From Jiella avicenniae (GTDB lineage Bacteria; Pseudomonadota; Alphaproteobacteria; Rhizobiales; Rhizobiaceae), in NCBI RefSeq assembly GCF_021390325.1, contig NZ_JAJUWU010000003.1, positions 248,001-312,000 of the forward strand: a stretch of 64,000 nucleotides of DNA. Reading direction: 5' to 3'. Every line of letters begins with the position of its first letter. Within the stretch, counting starts at the first letter, position 1. The position numbers and the translations under genes are program-made. The notes under the pieces were generated by a model. The model did not search any database and was not told where the DNA came from. It saw only the letters and a program-made list of their open reading frames with translations. Below, piece after piece: positions 8,562-17,422 of this stretch.

Positions 8562-8963
8562 ATGCGCAACATTGACAAGCTTTACGTGGCCGCCGGCTTC
8601 GGATGGCTGATTTTCGCCGCCGGTTTCGGTACGTGGCTGGGTGCGAGCGGGCATTTCAACTTTTCCGAGTCGCACGCCCATATCGGCCTTCTCGGCTTCG
8701 TCGCCTCGATGCTCTTCGGGCTCGTCCATCGCGGCTGGCCGGAACTGCGCGAGCGCATGCTCGCCTCCGTCCAGTTCGCCGTGTACGAGATCGGCACGAT
8801 CGTGCTTCTCGCCGGCAAGATCATGGTCGACGCGACCGGTGAGCCGAACGCCCTGCTGATGATCGGCTCGCCGATCGTCATCCTCGGCGTCATCGCCTTC
8901 CTCTGGCTGTTCCTCGCATCCCCCGCACAGAAGAGAACGCCGGAGTTGGTGCCCGCGGAATAA
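8562..8963 (+). CDS. Small four-helix membrane protein with HAH motif
   Basis: A 133-residue integral membrane protein with four predicted helices: YVAAGFGWLIFAAGFGTWL, HIGLLGFVASMLFGLVHR, FAVYEIGTIVLLAGKIMV and LLMIGSPIVILGVIAFLWLF. The SESHAHIGLLGFVASMLFGLV stretch resembles the heme-ligand helix of cytochrome oxidase subunit I/CcoN, and small proteins of this size and pattern are often annotated as cytochrome-oxidase-like. Whether it binds heme or a metal is not established. It is monocistronic and followed by a clear terminator. Confidence 0.7.
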   Translation: MRNIDKLYVAAGFGWLIFAAGFGTWLGASGHFNFSESHAHIGLLGFVASMLFGLVHRGWPELRERMLASVQFAVYEIGTIVLLAGKIMVDATGEPNALLMIGSPIVILGVIAFLWLFLASPAQKRTPELVPAE

Positions 8964-8997
8964 TCCCCCAGATCCCGCATCCCCGCACCAGAAGGAA

Positions 8998-9030
8998 GCC
9001 CTGACCGTTCCCCCGCGGTCGGGGCTTTTT
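8998..9030 (+). terminator. Rho-independent terminator
   Basis: A 10-bp stem (GCCCTGACCG pairing with CGGTCGGGGC, one G-U pair) with an 8-nt loop, followed directly by TTTTT. It lies 34 bp after the four-helix membrane protein gene. Confidence 0.85.
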
Positions 9031-9135
9031 CGTGAAATACCACGCGTCGCCGGTAAGGGTGCTCGAACCGGCCATTCCGGTTCCGGCGCGGCACGGGGGC
9101 AAACGCGATGCGCTTCGGGCACTCCAGGAAGGCCC

Positions 9136-10263
9136 TCACCGCACGATGGTGAGCCGCTCCGCCGCCCGGGTGATCGCCGTATAGAGCCAGCGCTCCCGGG
9201 TGTCGCGGAAGGCGAAGCTTTCGTCGAACAGCATCACCTCGTCCCACTGCGAGCCCTGCGCCTTGTGCACGGTGAGCGCATAGCCGTAGTCGAAATCGTC
9301 GAAGCGTTTCTTGGTCGCCCAGGGAACCTCCGTCTCCGGCTCCTCGAAGGCCTGCTTCAGGAGCCGGATCTTCGCCGCGCCCTGATCGATGTCGTCGTCG
9401 TCCGGCTTGACGATCAGGTTGACGCCGGGCTTCGTCGTCTCGCGCGAAGCCGTCATCACCTGCCAGAGCGATCCGTTGAGGAGGCCCTTGGGCGGGTCGT
9501 TCCTCAGGCAGACCAGCTTGTCGCCCGCCATCGGCAGCGGCCCCTCGAAGCCCTTCAGTTCCCGCAGGCGGGCATTGTACCGCCGCCGCGTCCGGTTGGT
9601 GCCGACCAGCACCTGGTCGGCGGCGAGGACCTTCTCGGTCTCCACCTCCCGCTTGGGGATGACCTGCGCCGTGCCGTAGTCCCCATACATCAGCTCGCGG
9701 CCTTCCCGCACGGCGAGCGCCATCTCGATGATCGGATTGTCGCGCGCCTGCCGGTGGATCTCCGAGAGCAGGAAGTCCGGCTCGGCTTCGGTGAAGAATC
9801 CGCCGCCCGAAACCGGCGGCAACTGACCCGGATCGCCGAGGACGAGGATGGGCGTGCCGAAGGAGAGGAGGTCGCGGCCGAGCGCCTCGTCGACCATCGA
9901 GCATTCGTCGACGACGACCAACTTGGCCTTGGCGACGGGGCTCTGGCGATTGAGCGAAAACGTCGGCGAAACCCGCGAGACGCCGCTCGCCTCGTCCGAG
10001 ACGGTCTCCTCGCCGCGCGGCCGGTAAATCAGGGAATGCAACGTCCGCGCCGACTTCGCACCCTTGGAGCGCAGCACCTGCGCCGCCTTGCCGGTAAAGG
10101 CGGCGAACTGCACCGTCCCGTCGATCCCTTCGGCGAAATGCCGGGCGAGCGTCGTCTTGCCCGTTCCGGCATAGCCGAACAGGCGGAAGATCGGCTGATC
10201 GCCGCGCTCCAGCCAGTCGGCGACGGCGCGCAGCGCGTCGTCCTGTTGCGGCGTCAGTTGCAA
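9136..10263 (-). CDS. RecD-like/Dda-type ATP-dependent DNA helicase
   Basis: A 375-residue superfamily 1B helicase. Walker A is GYAGTGKTT (about residues 30-38), Walker B is VVDECSMVD, and motif III is LVLGDPGQLPPV. The C-terminal UvrD_C_2 motif (YALTVHKAQGSQWDEVML) and final motif VI (RWLYTAITRAAERL) are present. It lacks the extra N-terminal domains of RecD2, so it is closer to the short Dda-like enzymes. It probably unwinds DNA 5' to 3' in repair or replication restart. It is transcribed alone. Confidence 0.88.
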   Translation of the reverse strand: MQLTPQQDDALRAVADWLERGDQPIFRLFGYAGTGKTTLARHFAEGIDGTVQFAAFTGKAAQVLRSKGAKSARTLHSLIYRPRGEETVSDEASGVSRVSPTFSLNRQSPVAKAKLVVVDECSMVDEALGRDLLSFGTPILVLGDPGQLPPVSGGGFFTEAEPDFLLSEIHRQARDNPIIEMALAVREGRELMYGDYGTAQVIPKREVETEKVLAADQVLVGTNRTRRRYNARLRELKGFEGPLPMAGDKLVCLRNDPPKGLLNGSLWQVMTASRETTKPGVNLIVKPDDDDIDQGAAKIRLLKQAFEEPETEVPWATKKRFDDFDYGYALTVHKAQGSQWDEVMLFDESFAFRDTRERWLYTAITRAAERLTIVR

Positions 10264-10426
10264 GGCGTCTCTCCCGAATGGCGTCGGCTCGGAACGATCG
10301 CAGGCGCCCAGACGCTGCGACAGACCGACACTTGGCAGCGGGCCGCGCCGTCATCAATCGAAAAAATGAAGAAATCGGGGGATTTCGCCGGCACCACGGC
10401 TGGCACGCCCGTCGGAAGGCGATCTG

Positions 10427-12448
10427 CTATCCGAGGGTGGCCGGTGCGGCATGTGGGGTTCGGGTCGCGATGCCCCCGCTGCCGGTCCGGGCCTCGGCGC
10501 CGTCGACCGCTGCGGCGATGACTGCTCGAAGGTCGCGAATGCCGAAGGGCTTCTGCAGGCGGGCGGAGACGATCCCGGTGCCGTCGACGACGTCCTCGGC
10601 GTAGCCCGTCGCCAGGACCACCGGCAGAGACGGCCACGATTTGCGCAGCAGGCGGGCCAGTTCCAGTCCGGTCATGTGCGGCATTGCGTGGTCTGTCAGG
10701 ACCAGATCGACCGGACGATGGGTCGTCGCATTCTGCAGAAAGGACAGCGCCTCCTCGGCCGACGACAGCGCAAAGGTCTCGTGGCCGAGATCGTTCAGCA
10801 GCGCGGCCGAATTCATCAGGACCAGGGCATCGTCGTCGACGACGAGGATGCGCAGCTTGCGCTCCGGATGATCTTTCACGTCGGCCGTCTCCAGTTCGTC
10901 ATCGGCGAAAACCCCGTCCGCCGGTGATGGCGCTGCCGGCAGCAGCAGGGTCACCGTCGTCCCCTTGCCGGGACAGCTCTTGATCGACATCCGCCCCCCG
11001 ACGGTGCCGACGAATCCTTGAACCATCGATAGCCCCAGTCCGGTTCCCTTCCCGGCGGGTTTGGTGGTGAAAAAAACGTCGCAGGCGCGCGACAGCGTTT
11101 CGGCGTCCATGCCGCAACCATGATCGGTGACGTCGAGCTGGACGTAGCGGCCGGGCGCGACGCAACGTTCCGTTCCGGCAGAGATCCGCCGGTTGCGAGC
11201 GACGAGGCGGATGGTCCCACCTTCGGCCATGGCATCGCGGGCATTGACGACGAGGTTCAAGAGCGCGAGTTCCAGTTGATGGGGATCGATCCTCACCGGC
11301 GCGAGCTTTTCGGGAAACCGCGATTCGAGAACGGTCTCCGGTCCGAGCGCCTTGGCGACGAGGTCGGACAATTCGTCGAACAAAGCCTTGAGATCGATCG
11401 GTCTGATCTCGATCTCCTGCTCCCGGGCGAAGTTCATCATCCGTCCGACGAGGGCCGCCCCGCGCTTGGCACCGATGATGGCATTGTCGAGGAACCGCGT
11501 CACGTCGCTGTCGGCTGGCAGACGCCGGCGGCCGAGTTCGAGATTGCCCAGGATCGCGCTCAGAAGATTGTTGAAGTCATGGGCGACACCGCCGTTGAGT
11601 TGTCCGATCATCTCGAGCTTCTGCGACTGGAACAGCGCGCGCTTCGCCGCCTCCAACGCCTGCTCCGTCGCCGCTTGTGCCGACACGTCGCGCAATGCCA
11701 GAGAAAAGCCGAGATGCTCGCCGACGTCGTTGCGGATCACGTCGATGACCTCGCTGGCATAGACCCACCCCCCGCCTCTGGCCATGCGCCAGCCCGCCTG
11801 GCGCAGCCGCCCCTCGCGCAGAGCGCGGTCGATGGCTTGGCCGGGCAGCCCAGAACGGCGGTCCTCCGCCGAAAAGAGATCTGCGTAGGCGCGGCCGATG
11901 ATGTCTCGCGAGCCGTATCCGAGCAACCGTTCGAGCGCCTCACTCCAGCTGTTGATCTGCCCGGCCTGATCCAGAGTGCATGTCGCCAGGTCCTGGAAGC
12001 CCGCGATGAGATGCCGGAACTGCTGTTCGCTGCGGCGGCTGGCACCCTCCGCGCTGTGCCTTTGCGTCCGGTCCCTGCAGATCACCACGAAGCCCGTCTT
12101 CGCCGGGTCGTCATTGTCGATCCGCTGCAGAAGAAGATGGCAGCGGAAACGGCCGCCATCCTTTCTCTTGCACCATCCTTCCGCCTCGTAGCGCGTCCGG
12201 TGCGCGGCGCCGTCGAGAATCTCGAGGATCGCATCGCCCGGCTGCTGCCAGTAAAAATCTGCAAAAAAATCGCGTCCGACGACCTCCAGTTCGGAAAACC
12301 CCTTCAGGCGCTCCGCGCCCTCGTTCCAACTGGCAATGCGACCTGCTCGATCCAACAAGATGATCGCGTAATCCGTCACGCTCTCGACGAACAGGCGATA
12401 AGTGTCATCACTCAGGTGCCGGTCGGGCAGGTGATATCGATCGTCCAT
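10427..12448 (-). CDS. Hybrid sensor histidine kinase (PAS-PAS-HisKA-HATPase-REC)
   Basis: A 673-residue cytosolic hybrid kinase. Two PAS domains (about 15-135 and 145-265; TDYAIILLDRAGRIASWNEGAERLKG and a second copy ending LALRDVSAQ) precede a HisKA domain with H-box GGVAHDFNNLL. The ATPase domain keeps the N-box (LLNLVVNARDAM), G1 (DHGCGMD) and G2 (GTGLGLSMV). The C-terminal receiver domain has the acidic pair VVDDD, phosphoacceptor Asp in LTDHAMP and Lys in LQKPFG. No transmembrane segment is present. The ligand sensed is unknown. The ribosome binding site (GAGGGG) lies in a possible hairpin. Confidence 0.92.
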   Translation of the reverse strand: MDDRYHLPDRHLSDDTYRLFVESVTDYAIILLDRAGRIASWNEGAERLKGFSELEVVGRDFFADFYWQQPGDAILEILDGAAHRTRYEAEGWCKRKDGGRFRCHLLLQRIDNDDPAKTGFVVICRDRTQRHSAEGASRRSEQQFRHLIAGFQDLATCTLDQAGQINSWSEALERLLGYGSRDIIGRAYADLFSAEDRRSGLPGQAIDRALREGRLRQAGWRMARGGGWVYASEVIDVIRNDVGEHLGFSLALRDVSAQAATEQALEAAKRALFQSQKLEMIGQLNGGVAHDFNNLLSAILGNLELGRRRLPADSDVTRFLDNAIIGAKRGAALVGRMMNFAREQEIEIRPIDLKALFDELSDLVAKALGPETVLESRFPEKLAPVRIDPHQLELALLNLVVNARDAMAEGGTIRLVARNRRISAGTERCVAPGRYVQLDVTDHGCGMDAETLSRACDVFFTTKPAGKGTGLGLSMVQGFVGTVGGRMSIKSCPGKGTTVTLLLPAAPSPADGVFADDELETADVKDHPERKLRILVVDDDALVLMNSAALLNDLGHETFALSSAEEALSFLQNATTHRPVDLVLTDHAMPHMTGLELARLLRKSWPSLPVVLATGYAEDVVDGTGIVSARLQKPFGIRDLRAVIAAAVDGAEARTGSGGIATRTPHAAPATLG

Positions 12449-12451
12449 GAC

Positions 12452-12474
12452 GTAACCCCTCGATGACGGGTTAC
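12452..12474 (-). promoter_or_regulatory. Possible 5'-UTR hairpin over the kinase ribosome binding site
   Basis: GTAACCC and GGGTTAC form a perfect 7-bp stem with a 9-nt loop just before the start codon at 12448. On the minus strand the downstream arm contains most of the GAGGGG Shine-Dalgarno sequence, so the stem could limit translation. This is inferred from pairing only. Confidence 0.35.
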
Positions 12475-12543
12475 TTTACGTCGGGCCGATTTTGAAGACG
12501 ATGCCGTCGGACGGCAAAAACTTACCCGATGACAATGCCAAAA

Positions 12544-12560
12544 TGCGGCAATTTGCCGCA
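12544..12560. promoter_or_regulatory. Palindrome TGCGGCA-ATT-TGCCGCA
   Basis: A perfect 7-bp inverted repeat with a 3-nt centre about 100 bp upstream of the hybrid kinase start. It has the form of an operator. No regulator is known for it. Confidence 0.35.
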
Positions 12561-12792
12561 AAAGATATAGATCTCATCCGAAGATAGGCCATGCTGCCCA
12601 AAAACGCTACGGCATGTAGATCTTCATGGGCACCCCTTCCTCTGCCGATTCGAAACGTACCGGTCGGAAATATTATTCGAAGCGGACCATTCATCGCCAA
12701 CTCACCCCCGCATCGGCAAAGCGACCGCGAGCAAGCTCTCCATGCCGTGAAAAGTGACGTAGCGACATGGGCCGCCGGTACTGCAAGCCGAT

Positions 12793-13392
12793 CTACATGC
12801 CTTCCTTGCCGCGGGAGAGCGCGGCGACGCCGGTCCGGCAGACTTCGACCAGACCGAGAGGCGCCATCAACGCCACGAACTTGTCGAGCTTCGAGGGACG
12901 GCCGGTGATTTCGAAAACGAAGTGGTCGACCGAGGAGTCGACGACCTTGGCGCGAAAGACGTCGGCGAGGCGCAAGGCTTCGACCCGCTTCTCGCCCTGG
13001 CCTGCCACCTTGATGATGCCGAGCTCGCGCTCGATCGGACCGGTTTCGCCCGTCGCCCCCGCCGTCGCCGTGAGGTCGACCACCCGGTGGACCGGCACGA
13101 TCCGGTCGAGCTGGCTCTTCAACTGCTCGATGACGTGGGGCGCGCCCCGCGTCACCACGGTGATGCGCGAGAGATGCTTCTCATGCTCGGTTTCGGAAAC
13201 GGTCAAGCTCTCGATGTTGTAGCCGCGGCCCGAAAACAGGCCGATCACCCGGGCAAGCACCCCCGGCTCGTTGTCGACGAGGACTGCGAGCGTGCGTGAA
13301 ACCGCCGTCTCCTTTTCCGGGGTGATGAAATAAGCCGAAGCCGGCGGCTGCACGGCGGGGTTGTTCATGGTCGTTTCCTGCTCGTCGTTCAT
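12793..13392 (-). CDS. ilvH: Acetolactate synthase small (regulatory) subunit
   Basis: A 199-residue regulatory subunit that confers valine feedback inhibition on acetolactate synthase. The N-terminal ACT domain is visible (RTLAVLVDNEPGVLARVIGLFSGRGYNIESLTV), followed by the second ACT-like domain characteristic of IlvH (SKLDKFVALMAPLGLVEV). Two starts are possible: 13392, with AGGAGG 13 nt upstream, or ATG 13368 (MNNPAVQPP), with AGGAAA at better spacing. It lies 219 bp downstream of ilvI on the same strand, and the two are presumably co-transcribed. Confidence 0.95.
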   Translation of the reverse strand: MNDEQETTMNNPAVQPPASAYFITPEKETAVSRTLAVLVDNEPGVLARVIGLFSGRGYNIESLTVSETEHEKHLSRITVVTRGAPHVIEQLKSQLDRIVPVHRVVDLTATAGATGETGPIERELGIIKVAGQGEKRVEALRLADVFRAKVVDSSVDHFVFEITGRPSKLDKFVALMAPLGLVEVCRTGVAALSRGKEGM

Positions 13393-13611
13393 TCGGCGCC
13401 AACCGCCTCCTGGCCTCTTCCGCGGAGGCCCTCTCGATCATTTCATCCGTTACCGGCGGCCCTTCGAGGGCGGCCGACGCTCGAAGACCTTCTCGGGCGT
13501 GATCCTCGGGACGCTCATTCCCCGAAGGAAGACGCCGAGCGAGACCCTTCGTCTTTCGAACCGTGGTTCATCGGCCGCTCTCGGAGCCGCCCGCCAAAGG
13601 CCATCCATCGG

Positions 13612-15402
13612 TCAGACCAGCACCCGGTCCTTCGCGTCGATCGCCTTGGCGACGGCCTCGTCCGTCGCCTCCTCCGGCAACAGGATTTCGTTGTGCGCCT
13701 TGCCCGACGGGATCATCGGGAAGCAGTTGGCAAGGTTCGCCACGCGGCAGTCGAAGAGCACCGGCGCATCGACCGCCAGCATCTCGGCGATCGCATCGTC
13801 GAGATCGCCGGGCTTCTCGCAGCGCAATCCGACCGCACCGTAAGCCTCGGCGAGCTTGACGAAGTCCGGCAGCGCCTCGGTGTAGGAATGCGACAACCGG
13901 TTGCCGTGCAGGAGCTGCTGCCACTGGCGCACCATGCCCATATACTGATTGTTGAGGATGAAGATCTTGGCGTTGGCCCGGTGCTGCACCGCCGTCGACA
14001 TCTCCTGCATGTTCATCAGCACCGAGGCGTCGCCGGCGATGCAGACCGACAGCGCATCGGGATGGGCGATCGCCGCGCCGATCGCCGCCGGCAGGCCATA
14101 GCCCATGGTGCCGAGGCCGCCAGAGGTCAGCCAGCGGTTCGGCGCCTCGAAGCCGTAGAACTGCGCTGCCCACATCTGGTGCTGGCCGACTTCGGTGGAG
14201 ACGTAGGTCTCGCGATCCTTCGTCGCCTCGTAGAGCCTCTGGACCGCATATTGCGGCATGATGACGTCGTCATGCGGCTTGTAGGCGAGACAGTTGCGCG
14301 CCTTCCATGTCTCGATTTCGCCCCACCAGGCCGCCATCGCGGTCCGGTCGACCGACGCTCCGGCACTCTTCCATCCGGCGATGAGATCCTTCAGGGCATG
14401 GGCGACGTCGGCGATGATCGGCAGTTCGACGCGCACGTTCTTGTTGATCGAGGACGGATCGATGTCGATGTGGATCTTCCGCGAACCCGGCGAGAAGGCG
14501 TCGAGCCGGCCGGTGATCCGGTCGTCGAAGCGCGCGCCGATGCACAGCATGACGTCGCAGCCGTGCATGGCGAGATTGGCCTCGTAGGTTCCGTGCATGC
14601 CGAGCATGCCGAGCCAGCTCTTGCCGGACGCCGGGTAGGCGCCGAGACCCATCAGCGTCGAGGTGATCGGAAAGCCCGTCATCTCGACGAACTCGCGCAG
14701 GAGCTTCGAGGCTTCCGGCCCGGAATTGACGACGCCGCCGCCCGAATAGATCATCGGACGCTTGGCGCCGGCCAGCATCTGGACCGCCGCGGCGATACGC
14801 TCGTGCTCGGGAGACAAACGCGGACGATAGCTTTCGTGGGTCCGGGTCGGCGGCGGGGGCGCATACATGCCGGTGGCGAACTGAACGTCCTTCGGCACGT
14901 CGACGACGACGGGCCCCGGTCGCCCCGTCCGCGCGACGAGGAAAGCCTCGTGCAGAATCCGCGACAGGTCGTTGACGTCCTTCACCAGCCAGTTGTGCTT
15001 GGTGCAGGGTCGGGTAATTCCGACCGTGTCGCATTCCTGGAACGCGTCGGAACCGATCAGCGTCGTCGGCACCTGGCCGGAAATGCAGACCAGCGGGATC
15101 GAATCCATCAGCGCGTCCTGCAGCGCCGTGACGGCATTCGTGGCACCGGGGCCGGAGGTGACGAGCATCACGCCGGTCTTGCCGGTCGAGCGGGCATAGC
15201 CCTCCGCCGCGTGACCGGCCCCCTGCTCATGACGCACGAGGACGTGGCGAACCTCGTCCTGCTGGAAGAGTTCGTCATAGATCGGCAGCACGGCCCCGCC
15301 CGGATAGCCGAAGATGTCCGTCACCCCGTTGTCGATCAGCGCGCGGACGACCATTTCGGCGCCCGTCATCTCCCGTGCTTCGCTCTCGGTCTTCATATCC
15401 AT
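13612..15402 (-). CDS. ilvI: Acetolactate synthase large (catalytic) subunit
   Basis: A 596-residue thiamin-diphosphate enzyme. It condenses pyruvate to acetolactate, or pyruvate plus 2-oxobutyrate to acetohydroxybutyrate, at the first common step of branched-chain amino acid synthesis. The catalytic Glu is in [16 protein letters not shown]. The ThDP/Mg motif starts at [12 protein letters not shown] and ends in NNQYMG. The gene follows a leader-peptide attenuator. ATG 15402 (MDMKTESE) is used; the longer frame to 15504 would run through the terminator hairpin and is not credible. Confidence 0.95.
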   Translation of the reverse strand: MDMKTESEAREMTGAEMVVRALIDNGVTDIFGYPGGAVLPIYDELFQQDEVRHVLVRHEQGAGHAAEGYARSTGKTGVMLVTSGPGATNAVTALQDALMDSIPLVCISGQVPTTLIGSDAFQECDTVGITRPCTKHNWLVKDVNDLSRILHEAFLVARTGRPGPVVVDVPKDVQFATGMYAPPPPTRTHESYRPRLSPEHERIAAAVQMLAGAKRPMIYSGGGVVNSGPEASKLLREFVEMTGFPITSTLMGLGAYPASGKSWLGMLGMHGTYEANLAMHGCDVMLCIGARFDDRITGRLDAFSPGSRKIHIDIDPSSINKNVRVELPIIADVAHALKDLIAGWKSAGASVDRTAMAAWWGEIETWKARNCLAYKPHDDVIMPQYAVQRLYEATKDRETYVSTEVGQHQMWAAQFYGFEAPNRWLTSGGLGTMGYGLPAAIGAAIAHPDALSVCIAGDASVLMNMQEMSTAVQHRANAKIFILNNQYMGMVRQWQQLLHGNRLSHSYTEALPDFVKLAEAYGAVGLRCEKPGDLDDAIAEMLAVDAPVLFDCRVANLANCFPMIPSGKAHNEILLPEEATDEAVAKAIDAKDRVLV

Positions 15403-15466
15403 CGCTTCGGTCTTTCTCGTTTCCGCCGTCGCTCGTTCCAGCGGACCATTCACAGAAATTTCGGCA

Positions 15467-15493
15467 ATAAAAAAGGGCCTCCAGGGGCCCTTC
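15467..15493 (-). terminator. Attenuator terminator in the ilvI leader
   Basis: On the minus strand AAGGGCC pairs with GGCCCTT around a 6-nt loop and is followed by a T-rich tail. It sits between the leader peptide stop (15528) and the ilvI start (15402). A second, nested hairpin at 15500-15548 (outer arms CGCACACG..TGGC/GCCACGTGTGCG, inner arms at 15520-15537) overlaps the end of the leader peptide gene, giving the alternative structures expected of attenuation. Confidence 0.85.
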
Positions 15494-15527
15494 GTCTCGC
15501 GCACACGTGGCTATCGCCGGGCGGTCT

Positions 15528-15578
15528 TCAGACCGCCACGCGTGTGCGCTTTCGTACGAGAATCAGCTTCGTGCTCAC
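15528..15578 (-). CDS. ilv leader peptide
   Basis: A 16-residue peptide, MSTKLILVRKRTRVAV, starting with GTG. The LILV and VAV runs supply the Leu, Ile and Val codons whose slow translation would signal shortage of branched-chain amino acids. Its stop lies inside the hairpin that precedes the attenuator terminator. There is no Shine-Dalgarno sequence. The -10 box ends 8 nt before the GTG, so the transcript probably starts at or one base before the start codon. Confidence 0.8.
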   Translation of the reverse strand: MSTKLILVRKRTRVAV

Positions 15579-15585
15579 GCGCGGT

Positions 15586-15614
15586 AAGCTAGGCGCAGGA
15601 GGACACGACGTCAA
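15586..15614 (-). promoter_or_regulatory. Promoter of the ilv leader and ilvIH
   Basis: On the minus strand TTGACG (15614-15609) is separated by exactly 17 nt from TAGCTT (15591-15586). The expected start of transcription is at 15579-15578, the leader GTG itself. The promoter lies just downstream of the DUF1206 gene. Confidence 0.7.
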
Positions 15615-15658
15615 CGGGGTTTTTCGCCGGCCCGGAGGCAGCCCAGCCGGCCCCGGGG

Positions 15659-16492
15659 TCAGCCGACGTCGGGAACGTTCGGGATGGTGATCCGCCGGTA
15701 GATCGCCTCCGCGATCGAATAGACGCCGAAGGCGATCAGACCGAGCCCCGTCAAGGACAGGAACAACCAGCCGAAGCTCCAGCCGGCGATTTCCTGAAGC
15801 GCCGCGTCGAGGCCCGGCGTGTCGCCGGAACTGTAACCGGCAGCGCCGGTGGCCAGGAGCCCCGCGAGCACCACGAAAGTCAAAGCCCGGGCTGTCAGAC
15901 CGAACTGACAGACGGGCTTCAGCAGCCAGCGGCGATCTTCGGGTATCGCCATATACTTCTCGAAACCGGCCTTCGCGGCCTTCACCACGTGGGCGATCGC
16001 CGCGGCCGCCATGCCTGCCGCGATCAGATAGGTCACCCACACGCCGTAGCCCTGCTCGTAGGCGTAGGCGATGACGCCGCTCTTGCCGCCGCCACCGCCG
16101 TCCGACGCGCTCCCAAGCAACAGTGTCGTCGCATAGAGCGCAAGACCGCCGTAAGAGAAAGCGCTGATGAGCAGTCCGGCCCGCACGAACAGGCCCTTGG
16201 CGCCCGTGCCGTGACGATCGACGTCCATGACGACCTGGATGAGCCGCCAGACCGCAAACGCTGCGAGTGCCAGGACCATGACGACGAGCAGGACGACTCC
16301 GAAACCCGAGCCGGCGATGACCTCGATGGCGTCCTTGGTGTCCATCGCCTCGCCGCTGGCGAATGCCGCTCGGAAGGAAAAGTAACCGACGATCAGGAAG
16401 ACGAGCCCCCTCGCTGCATAGCCGGCACGCGCCGCGGATTTGAGCCAATCCTTGCCGTCTTCCGGAGTGAGACTGTCGATCGTGCGCGTCAT
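15659..16492 (-). CDS. DUF1206 domain membrane protein
   Basis: A 277-residue membrane protein built of three tandem units of two helices each, the DUF1206 pattern. Each unit begins with a related motif: ARAGYAARGLVFLIVG, VRAGLLISAFSYGGLA and QFGLTARALTFVVLA. Six transmembrane helices are expected. The function of the family is unknown. Its start lies 81 bp downstream of the diguanylate cyclase stop, and its 3' end abuts the ilv promoter. Confidence 0.85.
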   Translation of the reverse strand: MTRTIDSLTPEDGKDWLKSAARAGYAARGLVFLIVGYFSFRAAFASGEAMDTKDAIEVIAGSGFGVVLLVVMVLALAAFAVWRLIQVVMDVDRHGTGAKGLFVRAGLLISAFSYGGLALYATTLLLGSASDGGGGGKSGVIAYAYEQGYGVWVTYLIAAGMAAAAIAHVVKAAKAGFEKYMAIPEDRRWLLKPVCQFGLTARALTFVVLAGLLATGAAGYSSGDTPGLDAALQEIAGWSFGWLFLSLTGLGLIAFGVYSIAEAIYRRITIPNVPDVG

Positions 16493-16573
16493 CTATGGCC
16501 TTTCCTTTACGGGAAAGACGCTCGGGAGCCGGCGCTGGTTCCTCGAAAGGCGCACGAATTGCTCCCGCGACCG

Positions 16574-17356
16574 TCAGATGACGACGCGGTTTCGCCCGCC
16601 CTGCTTGGCCTGATAGAGATTGACGTCCGCCCGCTTGGTCAGGCTGCCCGGTCCGTCCTCGGGTCCGGCGAGTGCGAGGCCGATCGAGGCGGTGACGCCG
16701 AGCCGCTGCTCGCCGACGGCGAGCGCCACGCGCGAGATCTCGTGCCGGAGCTTTTCGGCGAAGCGGCGCAGTTCGTCGAAGGCGAGATTGGGCGCGATGA
16801 TGGCGAATTCCTCCCCTCCGATTCGCGCCACCACGTCGTGAAACCGCGTGACCTCGAACAGGCAGAAGGCGACGGCGCGCAGCACCTCGTCGCCGGTGTC
16901 GTGGCCGTGGGAATCGTTGATCGCCTTGAAATGATCGAGATCGATGAGGATCAGCCCGAGCGGCCTGTCGATCCGCTTGAATTCCTGAACGTATTGCGAC
17001 AGCGCCTCGTCGAAGAAGCGACGATTGTGCGTGCCGGTCAGAGGATCGGTGAGCGCGGCCGCCTCGAGCTTCTTCGAACGCTCCTTGAGGAGGACCGTCA
17101 GGGAGCGAAGCTTGCCCTGTTCGCGGTCGTGGTGGCGCAGAAGCGGCAGAACGACGAACAGCGACCCGAAACCCGCCGCTCCGACGAAGCCCAGAGCCAG
17201 GAACGTCATCCGGGCATATTGCTGGCGAAGCGCCTCGTCGATCACCTCGCCCTGAAACGATCCGGTGAGCCTATAGCTCGCATAGATCAGCGCCGACGCT
17301 GCCAGGAGGGCGCAGATGACGAATGCGACCGACAACTCTGCCCTAGCGACTCTCAT
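16574..17356 (-). CDS. Membrane-bound diguanylate cyclase
   Basis: A 260-residue inner-membrane GGDEF protein. Two N-terminal helices (VAFVICALLAASALIYAS and FLALGFVGAAGFGSLFVVL) flank a short periplasmic loop. A coiled linker leads to a GGDEF domain starting at LTDPLTGTHNRRFF. The active site is GGEEF (RIGGEEFAII). An allosteric I-site RxxD (RFHD) lies five residues upstream, so product inhibition by cyclic-di-GMP is expected. No ligand-binding domain is seen, so the input signal is unknown. Confidence 0.9.
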   Translation of the reverse strand: MRVARAELSVAFVICALLAASALIYASYRLTGSFQGEVIDEALRQQYARMTFLALGFVGAAGFGSLFVVLPLLRHHDREQGKLRSLTVLLKERSKKLEAAALTDPLTGTHNRRFFDEALSQYVQEFKRIDRPLGLILIDLDHFKAINDSHGHDTGDEVLRAVAFCLFEVTRFHDVVARIGGEEFAIIAPNLAFDELRRFAEKLRHEISRVALAVGEQRLGVTASIGLALAGPEDGPGSLTKRADVNLYQAKQGGRNRVVI

Positions 17357-17422
17357 TCTCTCCGACGTCCAAAATGCCAGCGTCTCGATTCATAACGCGA
17401 AGCATCTAGCGCAGGGTTAAGT

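Larger units (their letters stand above)
12449..12792. other. Intergenic region with palindromes
   Basis: 344 bp upstream of the hybrid kinase gene and downstream of ilvH, no gene seen. It holds a 7-bp inverted repeat at 12452-12474 (GTAACCC/GGGTTAC) and a second palindrome at 12544-12560. No clear terminator for ilvIH was found here. Confidence 0.4.

Noticed and set aside
10427-12466. Long plus-strand frames opposite the hybrid kinase
   Set aside because: They are antisense shadows caused by high GC, with no family sequence; the minus-strand kinase has all motifs.
12610-12800. GGCATGTAGATC and its inverted copy about 180 bp away
   Set aside because: Only 12 bp, and one copy is the coding end of ilvH; no further symmetry or element boundary was seen.
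15404-15504. N-terminal extension of IlvI starting [12 protein letters not shown]
   Set aside because: It would be translated from the attenuator terminator hairpin itself, and family members start near MDMKTESE; the region is leader RNA.
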